From Colletotrichum lupini (taxonomy: Eukaryota; Ascomycota; Sordariomycetes; Glomerellales; Glomerellaceae): 64,000 bases of DNA. Shown piece after piece: positions 34,111-45,383 of this stretch (positions are counted from its first letter, which is position 1; each line of letters begins with the position of its first letter). A program made the position numbers and the translations under genes. Where the stretch lies: assembly GCF_023278565.1 (NCBI RefSeq), contig NC_064677.1:682001-746000 (forward strand), read 5' to 3'. The notes under the pieces were generated by a model. That model did no database searches. It was not told where the DNA came from and worked only from the letters and a program-made list of their open reading frames with translations.

Positions 34111-35303
34111 TCATGCTGTGCTGCCGCCGCCTTGCGGGATCATGGTAGCCGGACCGTCTAGGAATTTGAAATGCTCAATCGCGATCTGGCAGTTGAGCAT
34201 GGCGGCGTTGAACCTAGCCTCGCCGGGTGGCAGAATGACCATCAGGTAGGTATTCGTCGTGAACTTGAGGATGAAGAGGTTGAAGCGCGTGCCGGCTTTA
34301 TGCTCCATGCGCACAAATTGCTCTGCGTTGCGCGGGGTGCCGGTGAAGCGGCTGATGGTCTGCTTGAAGTGCTTCATGATGTTGGACATGCGCTCCAGCC
34401 TGTCCTCGGTGGGGTTCCGCTGGCCTTCTTCCGAGGTCCAGGAGGAGACGGCGAGGAAGGAGGTGCGTTCGAAGAGGAGGAGCTCTTCTGCCTCGATGGC
34501 GACGCCGAGATTGGCGAGGTTGCGTTCGATCGTGGCTAGGTTGGGGACGAGGTCGTGAATGATGCTCGCCCAGGCCTTGTAGAGGCTCTGGTCCCAGATG
34601 CTGGTGGCGAAGGGAGTGATGTCGAAACCGCCGGCGGGGGGCGCGGTCGAGGGGCTGGTGGGGTCGTCGGCGGCGTCTGGATGCTGCTGGTGGAGGTAGC
34701 CGATGCTGTTTGCGTACTCTGCGGTGCGCTGGCGGACGACGCGAACGCGGTCGTCGTAGACGGATTCACGGTGGGCGGGGACGACGAGGTCCATCTTGTG
34801 GATGAGGACGTAGATCTTGGCGCCCGGGGAGAATTGGAGGAGGGCGGAGATGATGGAAACGTAGGTTGCAAGGTCGCGGTCAATGTCGCGGGACTCAATA
34901 TCGAAGACGTAGATGAGGACCCCGACGTTGGAGAAGACATGGACGCGCTGCTGGGAGAGGTAGTTTTCCATAAAGGCCTCTTGGCCGCCGCAGTCCCAGA
35001 GGTTGAGGGTGAGGTTTCCGAGGAATTTGACGTGGGAGAGGTCGATGTCTATTGTTGCGCCGCTGTTTGGTTCCGTGGTCAGTCTCTATGCGGACGAAAT
35101 AGCTAAAAGAACCACCAGGTATAGGAGAAGAGGGCTTACAGTCTCCGGGTATCACGGGCAATGTAGTTGCTGAAGATGATGCTTCGCATGCTCGACTTTC
35201 CCGAGCCACTCTTTCCCATGAGTAGGACCTTCTTCTTCTTGGGCTTCTTGACCTCGGCCAAGGGCGTGTTGCCTGGGCCATTGGTATAGCCGGCGTCAGC
35301 CAT
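34111..35303 (-). CDS. GTR1: Rag-family GTPase Gtr1/RagA
   Basis: Two exons (35303-35140 and 35062-34111, intron 77 bp) give 371 residues. After a lysine-rich N-terminus the P loop GKSGSGKS occupies 30-37; the exon junction falls at the switch I region ([13 protein letters not shown]). Then come [10 protein letters not shown] (G3) and HKMDL (G4). The C-terminal half is the Gtr1/RagA-type roadblock domain ([41 protein letters not shown]). Gtr1 pairs with Gtr2/RagC on the vacuole and relays amino-acid status to TORC1. The family is usually about 305-315 residues; the extra length comes from an N-terminal extension, a Pro/Ala/Asp-rich insertion after the G4 region and a short C-terminal tail. 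The other subunit, Gtr2, is not in the window. Confidence 0.95.
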
Positions 35304-35859
35304 GTTGTATATAGGCTACCCTGTGCTCGCGATCTGGAGAGCTCTTCAGCACGTGGTGAGGAGGGGTTCGTGGATTGGGTGTGGTGGTGTTCAGCAATTG
35401 GGAATTTCGGTGTCGTCGGATTCTTGGTTACGCGATTTGTTGCCGGGGAGTCCTGGGGCTTGCGTGGAGATCGAACACTTCTGAGGATCAAAACGAGTGA
35501 CTGGTATGCGGTGCTGAAGAAGATGGCTCGATATCGATTGAGTTTGTGTGGCCTCGTTGCGATGTTGGATTTCCCGATGGGCTTGAATGTTGATCATGGC
35601 CGCCTATGGGATGGGCTCTCGCGCATTTCCAGGAGCCTCGCAGTACGTACCTTTACGGTGACCTCCAGGTGAACCGGAGCTTGCGCGCTCCGATAAGATA
35701 AGCCACTGCCTGCCTGCCCTGGGAGCCCCCACCACCTACCAACACGACGGCTGAGTGCTGCGAGACTTTGCTTTTCGCCATTGCTCGGTTCTCCATCTTT
35801 CAGCCCCAGGTCTACTCGTTCATCCCGTCTATCTGTTGTTTTACCCGCTGAGGAATACG
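35304..35859. other. Intergenic upstream of GTR1
   Basis: About 560 bp before the GTR1 start with only short overlapping frames. Promoter DNA of GTR1 is expected here; no other signal was recognised. Confidence 0.4.
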
Positions 35860-36168
35860 ATGTCGCGGGACTACCGAAGACTCGCATCCTCACGGCCGGA
35901 TTTCGACACAATTTCCTACAAATTCTGGTGTAACTTGCAAGTTCAAGGCGTGCGCATCCAACACTGGGAATGCCATCACTGGAACGGGTGCGACTTTGTC
36001 GTCGATGAAACCAAGAGCATCTTGACTTACACCAATGTCGAGATGTCTGCCAAGGAATCTCGTCAATGGGACAATGGGGTGACACGAAGGGCCACGAAAG
36101 CGCAAGATACTCATGGCCTCAAGGTGCCCGATGAAAAAGTCTATGCCGGCGAAGACGACATTGTGTAA
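35860..36168 (+). CDS. Small hypothetical protein, doubtful
   Basis: An ATG-initiated frame of 102 residues (MSRDYRRLASSRPDF start). It is rich in Trp, His and Cys in the middle (HWECHHWNGCDF) and has an acidic end. I recognise no family. An upstream in-frame extension begins only with GTG. A real but lineage-specific gene, an exon of a larger gene or chance are all possible; the antisense frame is open for a similar length, which weakens the case. Confidence 0.25.
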   Translation: MSRDYRRLASSRPDFDTISYKFWCNLQVQGVRIQHWECHHWNGCDFVVDETKSILTYTNVEMSAKESRQWDNGVTRRATKAQDTHGLKVPDEKVYAGEDDIV

Positions 36169-37096
36169 CGGCGCCTTGCTGGTCATTCTCGACAGAGGTC
36201 GGCTTGACAACCATCGCACGCTTCCCCCGCGACACCACCACCCATGATCTGATCATCAGATACGGCGGAATCAAACTTTTCTTATGCCCACGGGCCACGG
36301 GACATGATCTGTCATCGAGCGATGCAGGTCTTGGTTGTTGCTACTCTGCCACAAAAGTCAACATCGTCATCTGGAAGATGAATCTCGCTGGCAAAGTTGC
36401 CCTGCACATGGTCTATGGTGTGTCGAGGCCCAGCCATCGAGGGAGTCCAACCTCTTCTATTGTGTCGTGCTCAATGGAAGGGATATGCTAGAGCCTAGCA
36501 GTCCAATGGTCACTGGCTTGACTGGCAAAGCTGTCGAAAAAGGGACTGTTTTGGGGTGCCACAGATGCCCCGCCGCAGGCTGGACTTTGAGACCTTGTCT
36601 TGGTTATCGACCCTTAGACTCCCGTCTTAGTTCGGCTCGCTTCTCCCTTCGACTTCGGGCCAATGGGTGCGATGCAGTCAACGAGTCTCGGGATCCCGTC
36701 TTGCGCATCAGTGTCTGAAATGATTTTAACTAACGATGGGACTAGTGACAGGTTGTCTGTTGGATCCGAGTCGTGCCGTCCGCCCTCTTGAGCATTTTCT
36801 GCATGTTCATCCCTCCAAAGCATGAAGCTGCCGGCGTACACAAAGCGAGCACATATGACTGTTCAGATCCCCCACCAGGCTGGCCCTGGGCCTGGTGTTT
36901 GCTGCTTCGTGAATTCGGTTTCAATCTACACGCTGTTCGTTTCGTGGTTCGTCGCTGTTCTTTCTTGGACGAGCCTTTCTTCACAGGCATAGTTGTGCTT
37001 GGTTGTGCCAGTGGTATCCAGCGCTGGCGATTTTAAGCTCATGTTCAATACGCAAGACGTAAACCAACAGGGATAGGGGCAAGAGACCATCACAGC
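36169..37096. other. Gene-free stretch upstream of the zinc-finger gene
   Basis: No supported gene in about 930 bp. The promoter of the plus-strand zinc-finger gene should lie in its right half. Confidence 0.45.
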
Positions 37097-40033
37097 ATGT
37101 CCAACATGAACCCCCTGCACACGCATCCGCAGCAGATCCCGCCACGCCGGCCGGAACACCCATCCAGTAGCCGATCACGGGGAACAAGTGCGCCAGGTCA
37201 AAGAACCAGAGTCGAAAGGCAGTACCGCCCACCGCTGCCAGTCAGCAGACCTACCATTCGATCAAGGTATACCTCGCCAGAAGATGCACCAAAGACTGCT
37301 GTGCCGCCTGTCCCACTTCAGCGGTCGAGTGCCTCTTCGGGACGCGTCTACAGCTCGTCGACAAGGCCATTTGACAGAAGCCGAAGCCCGGTTATGACGC
37401 TGCGCATCCTGTCACATAGCAGAGAAGGACACCGAGACAAGAAGAGTCAGGAGGAGGACCAAGAGAACCGGTTGGTTCACGACTCCTGGGAGTTTCCCGT
37501 TCCGCCACGGGGCCTTGTACGATCTGGGAACGTCAAGCAGACTTCACCTAAGCGTCGACGTCTGCCGCTAAGAGACTCAATTCTCTTGAAACGCAAAGAC
37601 TCCTCTGATTCTTCTAAAGCTGGCGGCGTAGAGACGTCAGCCAGCACGCCTCGCAAAGCTCACCCTTCGTCGGAGCCACAGACACCGTCTAGGCCGACGC
37701 ACTCCATGAGCATGCCGGCGACCCCATCAAAAGGAAGGATGCCGGAGATGCCTAGGTATGCGTGCCCATCGAGGACAACATCTTCAACGTTGGCCAGCTA
37801 ACCTGGTAACTAGGCTTGGAGCCCATCCTAAACATGAGCAGCCCAGTGAGAGCCGTTCACAAAACCAACCTGCACGTTTGCCGCCAAGAGACTCCAACCT
37901 GGAAAGCTATCGGAAGGACATGAAGGCGTCGAACGATGCTCTACCAGATGGTGAGAAGCCATTGGTGTCTCGTATCTGTTCCATGATATTGGACGAGGAA
38001 TTTGGCGCTGGCGCCGACAGATCCTCGACTCCCCTCAAAGTCTGGGACACTGTAGCACGATGTCTCGAAGACATCTCCCGTCTTGCACAGACAGGAGGCG
38101 CTGACAGTGGGAGCGGAGGGCCTGCGCAAGCCCGTCTGGCTCTGGAATCGAAGTCGCTCCAGGAGACCGCAGGCAGAGCTGGTGGTCAGATCAAGATGGC
38201 CGCGACAGACGAACGCAACGCGCAGTCCTCCAAGCAGGATACAAGGTCCAGCGGGGGATCATCGATTGTCGACTACTATTCCTCGAATAATCAAAGAGAA
38301 AGCAGTGGCCAAGGTGGATTGCTGCCATGCCCTTACAGGCTGCGAAATCCGGCACGATTCAACGTCAATGACAAGTGGCACTGCGCCAACGGAAAATGGA
38401 AAGATTTCGCAGACTTGCAGTAAGTATCAAACCATTGGCACAATAGAGAGCAATAACTAAATGGCATTAGGAAGCATATCGCAAAGGATCATGAGCGTTG
38501 CGGCGATGCTCACCTCTTTCAGTGCCCGCGGTGTGAGGATGGTTTCTCGGAGCCCAACGTATTCAAGCAACACTTGATGCTACCTAGAGAGCAAATGTGC
38601 GAACCAAGATCGGATGGCGACTCTGAATGGGCCGATCCAGAAGATGGCCTCAGTAGTATGAAAGCACAGAAACTATCTGAACAGATGGGCAATAAGGTTT
38701 TCGACTCGTGGGATGAGCTGTGGAGGTGGCTATTCCCTCTTGACAGAGTGGTACCGAAGCCTGGTGAGTATTCTAGATCCAAGAATGCAGACATATTCAC
38801 TGACAGGCTTTAGTTGCCTTGCCCGCCGTAGAGCTGCCGCTGGTGGAACAGGAAGTCTTTGCTGCCGGCAACATGTCGAACTTGAAGGCTAGCTTGGAGG
38901 AACGGCTTCGGTTTCTCGCCTCGCAATCGGCCGACAGCGGCTCATTTTCCGCGCAGATACCCGTTATCACTGCGTCCCTATCCCTGGATGTTGAAGCGCA
39001 TCTCAGAAGCGTCTTCATCTCTTGTCGCAATCAGGCGCCTGTTCACATTGGAAAGTCATCAGCGTCACTGGACACAACAACTGGTCGACCACGTAACCTG
39101 TCGTCTGCGTCCAGCTCCAGCACCAGGAGTCTACAACGATTCATTCAGCGTGGTCCTACGATTGCCGTCAATGAAACCAAGGGTGTGGCTTGGGACGGCC
39201 CCGGCCTTGAACGTCAACGTCAACGCCAGACAAGCAGCAGCAACGAAGCGAGGCGCGAAAAGCTGACACGGGCCGCAACGCTTCCAGTCCCAACAATGCT
39301 CACGATACCGTTCCCGCGCATATCAGCCTTGACAGAGCACTCTGATGTGGGCCCTAGCCCAGTCTCGGAACACGACACCTCATCCAAAGCCCACTCGGAC
39401 GCAGAGTACTCTTCAGGTGTCGAGTCAACACCGAGCAGCGCCGGCGGCTACCGTGAATCTAGCAATAGCAACACGACAGCAGACATCCGGTGCAGCAAGT
39501 GCAACATGAGAGAGAGTCTCCGACCGGGCGAAGACATCTTCTCAGACAAGCGCCACTTCAGCAGTTCCTCGGCTGCGGCGCAGGGAACACTGAAGTTGAC
39601 GTGTAGGTTCTCCGACTCGGGAATAGGGATCCTCTGCAAGAGTTGTCGGATGCTTGAAGAGTTGATTAGTTCGTACTCGCGGGCTTCATCACAGGCGTCG
39701 GCAAAGTCTGAGCGACTAAGTCTGCCGATGGCAGGTGGTGGTGTTGGTGGTATTGCCGGTACCACCGCGAGGAGTACCACCACGAGCGCGACAACCAATA
39801 CGAGCTTGAATACAGCCCCGACGACGGCGCCGCCGTTCTCGCCGAACCCGTCTGTCTCGGTGGATGAGAGCGAAGAGGAGACGCTGTTTGATTTGATTCT
39901 CGACTCGGCGACGTACCTGGATGAGGACGGGCAGCGCAAGACAGAGGTTGTGTCGCCCATGTTCCCGCCTCCGCAGATTGGGTTTTCAGAGTACGATCGA
40001 TATGGGGGCCACGGCGGCGGTAATTGGTTTTGA
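37097..40033 (+). CDS. Fungal Cys/His-rich (C2H2-type) zinc-finger protein
   Basis: Four exons (37097-37755, 37814-38419, 38471-38763, 38814-40033) give 925 residues; the three introns are 50-58 bp and end in TAG. The first 220 residues are disordered (Ser, Pro, Arg rich). The conserved core, about residues 390-490, starts CPYRLRNPARFNVND, continues with a Cys/His finger (KHIAKDH, FQCPRCEDGF), then EQMCEP and a DSWDELWRWLFP segment. This order is familiar from a Pezizomycotina family annotated as C2H2-type zinc-finger proteins of unknown function, some linked to NACHT or signalling proteins. The C-terminal 400 residues are again low-complexity, with a CSKCNMRESLR ... GILCKSCRMLEELI pair of CxxC motifs near the end that may be a second metal site. 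A nuclear or scaffold role is a guess. Confidence 0.85.
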
Positions 40034-41164
40034 CTCTTTGTCGTTCTGCTCTGTCTCCTTTTAGGATGTTTCTTTTGTTCTTCATTGGGTTGGGGGCGCG
40101 GAAATGGAGTGGTGTTTGGCGTTTGGGAACCGGCGTCGCGCACTGCTTTCGGTTTCAGCCGGTTGGAAGTAAAATTGTTTGATTATTCCCCATTTGCTAT
40201 TGTTTGAACATAAGCTTTGATTTGGTATTTGCTAGGTCATATGGGATACCGAGGCTTCTATTATGACATTGTAGATACCCACAAAATCCGTGTGATATTG
40301 TTCTCTGCCTCTTTGAATACCACATTCCCACTCGTCATTCGGTGCGACAGTGACCTTTTAAGATAAGTATACAGGTGCTCTTGTTATTTTACGCCAAGCA
40401 CAGCTTTTTGGAGACTTTGACTGTCCATCATGTCAGATATTGTACGAAACCTGGGGTTGGATGCCCGCCGTGTCCGAGCAGAGGATCCGTCAGCCCATGT
40501 TCCTGGCCAAGAATGCAGGTGCTCGTCGATCTGCACCAGCAAACCCCGCAATTTTAGTGAACTCCTGTGTGTATCTTGGGTAATGAAAGTATCGTGTAAG
40601 TCGTCTCTCTCATTGAGAAGCCTCACAAACAGCATCCGGCGCAGTCCCTAAGCTATGTATTGAGCTAGACATCTAGAGGATCCATACAGTAATCTATCAG
40701 TCTTCGTATCATGTTCAATTCTTTACAGAAGCTTTGTTGTTTTGAAGCGAGTGACGAGAAGACTTGCAGTGGTACTACCCAGACCTGCGAAGCTAACCGC
40801 ATCAGCCAATTCATCGGATCGGGACGCCCAGTGACGTCGAGGAACAAGGGGTAACCCGCCCTACCGCGGGGTAGACGTCATCCTTACAGCACAGCTTTAG
40901 AGGCGAATTGGGGGAGGTAGGTAGCAGTTAGCTGTAAGTAAGCTCAGAGCTTCCAGCTTTCAGATGTAAGGGCCATTCGGAAACATGCCACCACAGCTCG
41001 TTCCGGAGCTTCCCCTCCTCCCTGTTTACATGTGCCATTCAAATACTATCTAGTACCCTCTGCCCCTTCTCTTCTTCTCCCTTCCCATCGAAAGTTTCAT
41101 TGACGGTTTCCTTACGTTCGTCATACGATACCATTGAGTCCAGTCTACGACAATCCAAAGCACA
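40034..41164. other. Intergenic with pyrimidine-rich promoter tract
   Basis: 1.13 kb without a supported gene. The stretch from about 41050 to 41100 is pyrimidine-rich (CTTCTCTTCTTCTCCC) and lies just upstream of the DUF1295 start, as in many fungal core promoters. Confidence 0.5.
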
Positions 41165-43227
41165 ATGACGGACCGGGGAGAGGGCTACAATGCCCGCCTA
41201 GGCGTCAATACTAACGAAATCCCCACGGCACAACACTTGCCCGTGGCATCGGGCGCCGAGCAGGATCGGTACGGCGGCTGGTTCGGTGGCAAAGCCGATA
41301 AAGCTACCGAAAAGATTGAACATGCCGCCGACAGACTCAAGGAGAACCTCCCCCGCGGCGCCGGCGCCGAACAAGAGCGCTATGGGGGTTGGTTCGGTGG
41401 GAAAGCTGACAAAGCCACCGAGAAGCTCGAGCACGCTGCGGACAGGATCAAAGAGAACCTGCCCCGAGGCGTCGGTGCCGAACAAGACTGCTACGGAGGC
41501 TGGTTCGGCGGAAATAAGGGAGACCAGGCTGCCGAGAAGCTGAGACAGAACCTCCCGCGGGGTTCTGGGGCTGAGCAAGATCGCTACGAGGGCTGGTTTG
41601 GCGGCCACGAGCTTCCTTCTGTCGACAAGCTCGGCGAGAAGCTGCCACGTGTGTCTGGCGCCGAGCAAGATCGGTATGATCGCTGGTTCGGTGGTAACAA
41701 GGGACAGCCCGCCGGCACTTGGGTCAAGGAACACTTGCCCAGTGCCTCGGGCGCCGAGCAGGACCGGTACGCTGCGCACTGGGAGGGCGTTGTCGATCAG
41801 GTCACGGACAAGATCAAGGAGAAGCTGCCTTCTGCCTCCCAGATCAACGAGAAGCTGCCCAAGGGAACTGGCGCAGAACAGGATCAGTTTGGAAGTTGGT
41901 TCGGAGGCGACAAGTTGCCGTCTGCCTCGGACATCAAGGACAAGATCCCAAAGACGTCCGGTGCTGAGCAGGACCGCTTCGGCTGCTGGTTCGGCAGCGA
42001 CAAGCTGCCCTCCGGATCAAAGGTCAACGAACACCTCCCCCACGCCTCGGGAGCTGAGCAAGACCGCTTCGGAGCCCACTTTGGCCGCAAGGCAGGTCCA
42101 GCTGCAGAGGGGATCTCAAGAAGACTGCCAAGAGTCTCCGGTGCCGAGCAGGATCGCTACGGCTCGCACTTCAGCCTCCACCCCAGTAACCCCGTCAATG
42201 CGGCTACGACATCAACCCTCGGCCTCGTACAAAACGCCTTACTCCCATCCTTTGGCCTCCACGCCGGCTTGAGCACCGTAGTCTACGCCGTCGCTCGGTA
42301 CACCGACCGCGCAGACACGAAAGACTGGCTGTGGCCCTCTGGTCAAGTCGCCAACGCCTGGTGGACCGCCATCGGCGCCCGCGTAGCTCACGATGGTCTG
42401 TCCGTCCCCTCGGCATGGAACTCTCTCGGATACACCCAGAAGCTGCTCCTCACTGGTGTTAGCGCCTGGGGTGCCCGTCTATTCTACCGCATCGCCACCC
42501 GCAGCGTGAAGCGTGGCAAGGACGACGACCGCTACGTCGCGTTGAAGAAGAAGGACCCCAAGTTCTGGGACAAGGCCTTCTTCAGCATGTTCTTGCCCGA
42601 GGCTGCGCTGCAGACACTCATTGCTTTGCCATTTACGTTGCCTTTCAGTGCGCCGTTGACCTGCGCGCGGTCATCTGCTTTCACGGAGTTCCCCGAGACG
42701 TTCCATAGCTTGGCTGTCTTCCTCTTCACCGCTGGTCTTGCCCTAGAGACCATTGCGGATAGCCAGCTTGAGGAACACTCTAGCAAGAGCAAGGAGATCA
42801 ACCGCGAGGGCGTCTGGAGCATTGTCCGCCACCCGAAGTAAGTAATCCATGGGTCTCAACTTCTCTCATTGAATTATGAAAGTTAACCAAGCATAGCTAC
42901 CTTGGCGACGCCCTCGTCCACCTGTCCTTCCCTGTCCTCCTCTACAGCGCCGGTATGATGCACCCCCTCGCCGCCCTCGGCCCCATCGTCAACTACATTG
43001 TCCTCCGCTACCTCGGCGGCGATAAGGTCACTGAGGCCAGCCAGGAGGAGCGCTACGCCAAGGAGAACCCGCTCAAGTTCCAGCAGCTCCAGGAGTACAA
43101 GCGCGACAAGAACAGCTTCTGGCCCAGTCTTGGGGAGTACGATAACCAGTGGGTGTGGATTGTTGCTGCTACTGGCGCAGTTGGTGTCGCTGTTGAGCGA
43201 GGCCTTCTTGCTTACTTGAGGGGTTGA
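41165..43227 (+). CDS. DUF1295 membrane protein with N-terminal GAEQDRYG-WFGG repeats
   Basis: Two exons (41165-42837 and 42897-43227, 59-bp intron) give 667 residues. Residues about 28-340 consist of ten imperfect repeats of 30-40 residues, each with the core SGAEQDRYGGWFGG and ending in a KLPR-like spacer. The C-terminal half, about 348-667, is a multi-span membrane domain of the DUF1295/steroid 5-alpha-reductase-like type: several hydrophobic helices and the diagnostic VRHPNYLGD motif, which is formed across the exon junction. Related enzymes use NADPH to reduce steroid or fatty double bonds, but the substrate here is unknown. The repeats are amphipathic and acidic/basic alternating; they look like a soluble tail or assembly segment. 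Convergent with the next gene. Confidence 0.88.
41246..42180 (+). repeat. Ten-copy coding repeat (SGAEQDRYG core)
   Basis: Ten in-frame repeats of about 90-120 bp inside exon 1. All copies keep GAEQ followed by D or E; the aromatic part varies from YGGWFGG in the first copies to FGAHFG and YGSHF in the last. Nucleotide sequence has diverged more than protein, so the array is old and selected at the protein level rather than a recent expansion. Confidence 0.9.
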
Positions 43228-43552
43228 GTTTTATGAGAAGCACGTGTAAAACATAAATGTAGTGTAATACTCTGCGATTGATTGATAATCGCATCCAAAA
43301 TTGAGGAAATCGTCAAATATCATCAAGATTACTACTTTCTCATCGACGACGAAGAGCATGATGGAATTCAATTCCACCCATTTTGATTGCGTCTATCGAC
43401 GACCTTTGTTGACGGTAGAGGTTCCCTGCCATTACTACCAATATCATTACTTCATTATCATGAACATCCCAAGCCGGAATGCTCAACTATGTACACCATA
43501 AACATGCCTAGCCTCAAGGAGCCTGACATCTAACCCCCCACCCATCTCATCC
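43228..43552. other. Convergent 3' intergenic region
   Basis: 325 bp between two convergent stop codons, AT-richer than its surroundings; 3' UTRs expected. No gene seen. Confidence 0.5.
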
Positions 43553-45383
43553 TTACAACAAGTTCAAGTCGAGGACAATGCTCGGCGTGCCCTCGAAGCC
43601 CTGAGGCAGCGTGTATGTAAAGTTCCAAAACTCAAAGTCGCGGATGGGCGAGCTGGTGCCTCCCATGGACCCAGCAAACGACAGCGCGTACGTCTCGTTG
43701 ACGTTGCCCGAGACATTCACAGACAGGCCCTGAACATCAGCCCAGCCGGTGATGGTGGGCTTCTTGATAAAGGTACCGACGACAAACGTAAAGATGGAGT
43801 CGGCGGTGCCGTTGGGGTAGCTCAGGCTCAGCTTGTTCGGCGCGACCTCGACGTCGAGCGACATCTCGGTGGGATGCAGCGAGATAAAGGCGATCTCGGC
43901 GCCCGTGTCCCACTGCACGACGGCCGGGTTGAAGGACGCCTGGTTGATGGAGGGCCCGCCGACGACGTTCTCCTTGAAGGATTCTGCGCCGATGGTGAGG
44001 TTTTCCGAGAGCCAGGTGCTGATGTTGCGGGGGACGAGGTCGTAGGGCGGGTAAAAGGTTGAGGCGGAGAAGGTGCGGTCTTCGCTGCCAAAGGTGGTGA
44101 GGTTCGCGACGAGGCCTTCGGGGAGGAGGCTTGCGTGGAAGTCGGCGAGGACGGCGAAGAGGGGGGCCCAGGCGTAGTCGGCGGCGTGGGACATGACTTG
44201 AGGCTATTCGGAGTTAGTATGCTGTTGTTCTACGAGTGCGCTCCTGGGGCCTTGGCCTGAGGAACCAATTCGAGGATAGACTTACAGCAGAGATGAGCGA
44301 AGAGTTCTCCTTGCCAATCAAGGTCCAGAACCAGAGCGCCATCAAGCTGACGTAGCGGTTCATGTCGTAGCCGTAGGCGCGGTCCCAGGGGCCGGCCATG
44401 TTCTTCATGCCCGGGTGCCAGAGCTGCGCGACGGCCTTCCACGTGTCGGCGAGCATCTGCGGGCCCTTTTGCGTCATGACCGAGTCCTCGGGGAGGTATT
44501 TGGACCAGAGGATCAGCCCGAAGAGGGAGACGCCCGTGTAGGTGCCCGAGTTGAACTCGGAGAGCGTGTTGGCGCGGTCAAAGAGATCGATGATCTCCTG
44601 GGCGTAGGACTCGCCCGAGGCCGTCATGTTGGCGTCGTTGAGGCGGCGGCCGGTGTAGCCTGAGACGAGGGCGCGCATGATGGCCTTGGTGGTGTTAGTG
44701 CCTGCATTACAGCTGTTGTTAAGAAGAAAGGAGCTTACGGGATTGCTGTAGGCTGGGTAGAGGTTGTCGTCGTCGACGCCGCCGACGCGGTACTCGTCTC
44801 CCTTTGTGGTGTTGTGCAGCGACTCGAGGATGAGATCCTGGGTGTCGTTGCTCAGCAGGTGGGGGAACTCCTCCAACGCCATGACGAGCGTCGTGCCGAC
44901 GAAACCTCTCCAGTTGGGGTCCCACGAGTTGTAGATGCTGTCCTCGTAGTAAGGCGATCCCACGTACGGTTCCCCGTCGTACTTTTGGTAGTCTCCGTAC
45001 CTTTGTGTTGAAAGCCAAGTCAGTCTCTTGCACCCGTCAACTCAAGTTTGAAGAAGCTCTCACCATTGCTCCGATACGTTCTTGAACTGCGCGCCAATGG
45101 TGTTCTTGATAATCTTCTCGGCCTCCGCGGCGTCGTCGCCGTCGTTGCGCGCAAGCAGACCCAGGGCGTACCAGACGGAGCTGCGCGTCTCGTGCCGCAG
45201 CGCGGACGCGGATCCAATGTCGTAGAGGTACCCCGCGGAACGGTCGTAGTACTGGTCCATCCACGTCATGGACTCAGTCAAGAGGCCTTGGGCGTTGGTG
45301 GAGAGATTGGCGACGTATGGCGACACCGCCATTGTTGAGCTGGCGAGGGCCAGGATGCCCATCGCCTTGAAGGTGGCTGCCAT
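43553..45383 (-). CDS. Secreted glycoprotein, helical-barrel-like, function unassigned
   Basis: Four exons (45383-45064, 45000-44739, 44684-44286, 44203-43553) give 543 residues. A signal peptide is clear (MAATFKAMGILALASSTMA, cleavage near 20). Residues about 25-370 alternate helices and short conserved loops (HETRSSVWYALGLLARN, SIYNSWDPNWRGFVGTT, EFNSGTYTGVSL, GPWDRAYGYDMNRY), the look of an alpha/alpha barrel such as those of six-hairpin glycosidases or of the linalool dehydratase/isomerase-like family. The last 170 residues look beta-rich. About a dozen N-glycosylation sequons support secretion. I recognise a widespread fungal family but not an established activity. Introns 1 and 2 both end in AAG; the second is fixed by the conserved AYSNP-AIMRA junction. 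Divergent from the permease. Confidence 0.8.

Noticed and set aside
34171..35106. Plus-strand frames of 122 and 183 codons
   Set aside because: Antisense to the Gtr1 GTPase, whose motifs are unambiguous.
39448..40143. 231-codon minus-strand frame
   Set aside because: Antisense to the low-complexity tail of the zinc-finger protein.
41198..41779. 193-codon minus-strand frame
   Set aside because: Antisense of the ten-copy repeat; its repetitiveness mirrors the coding repeat.
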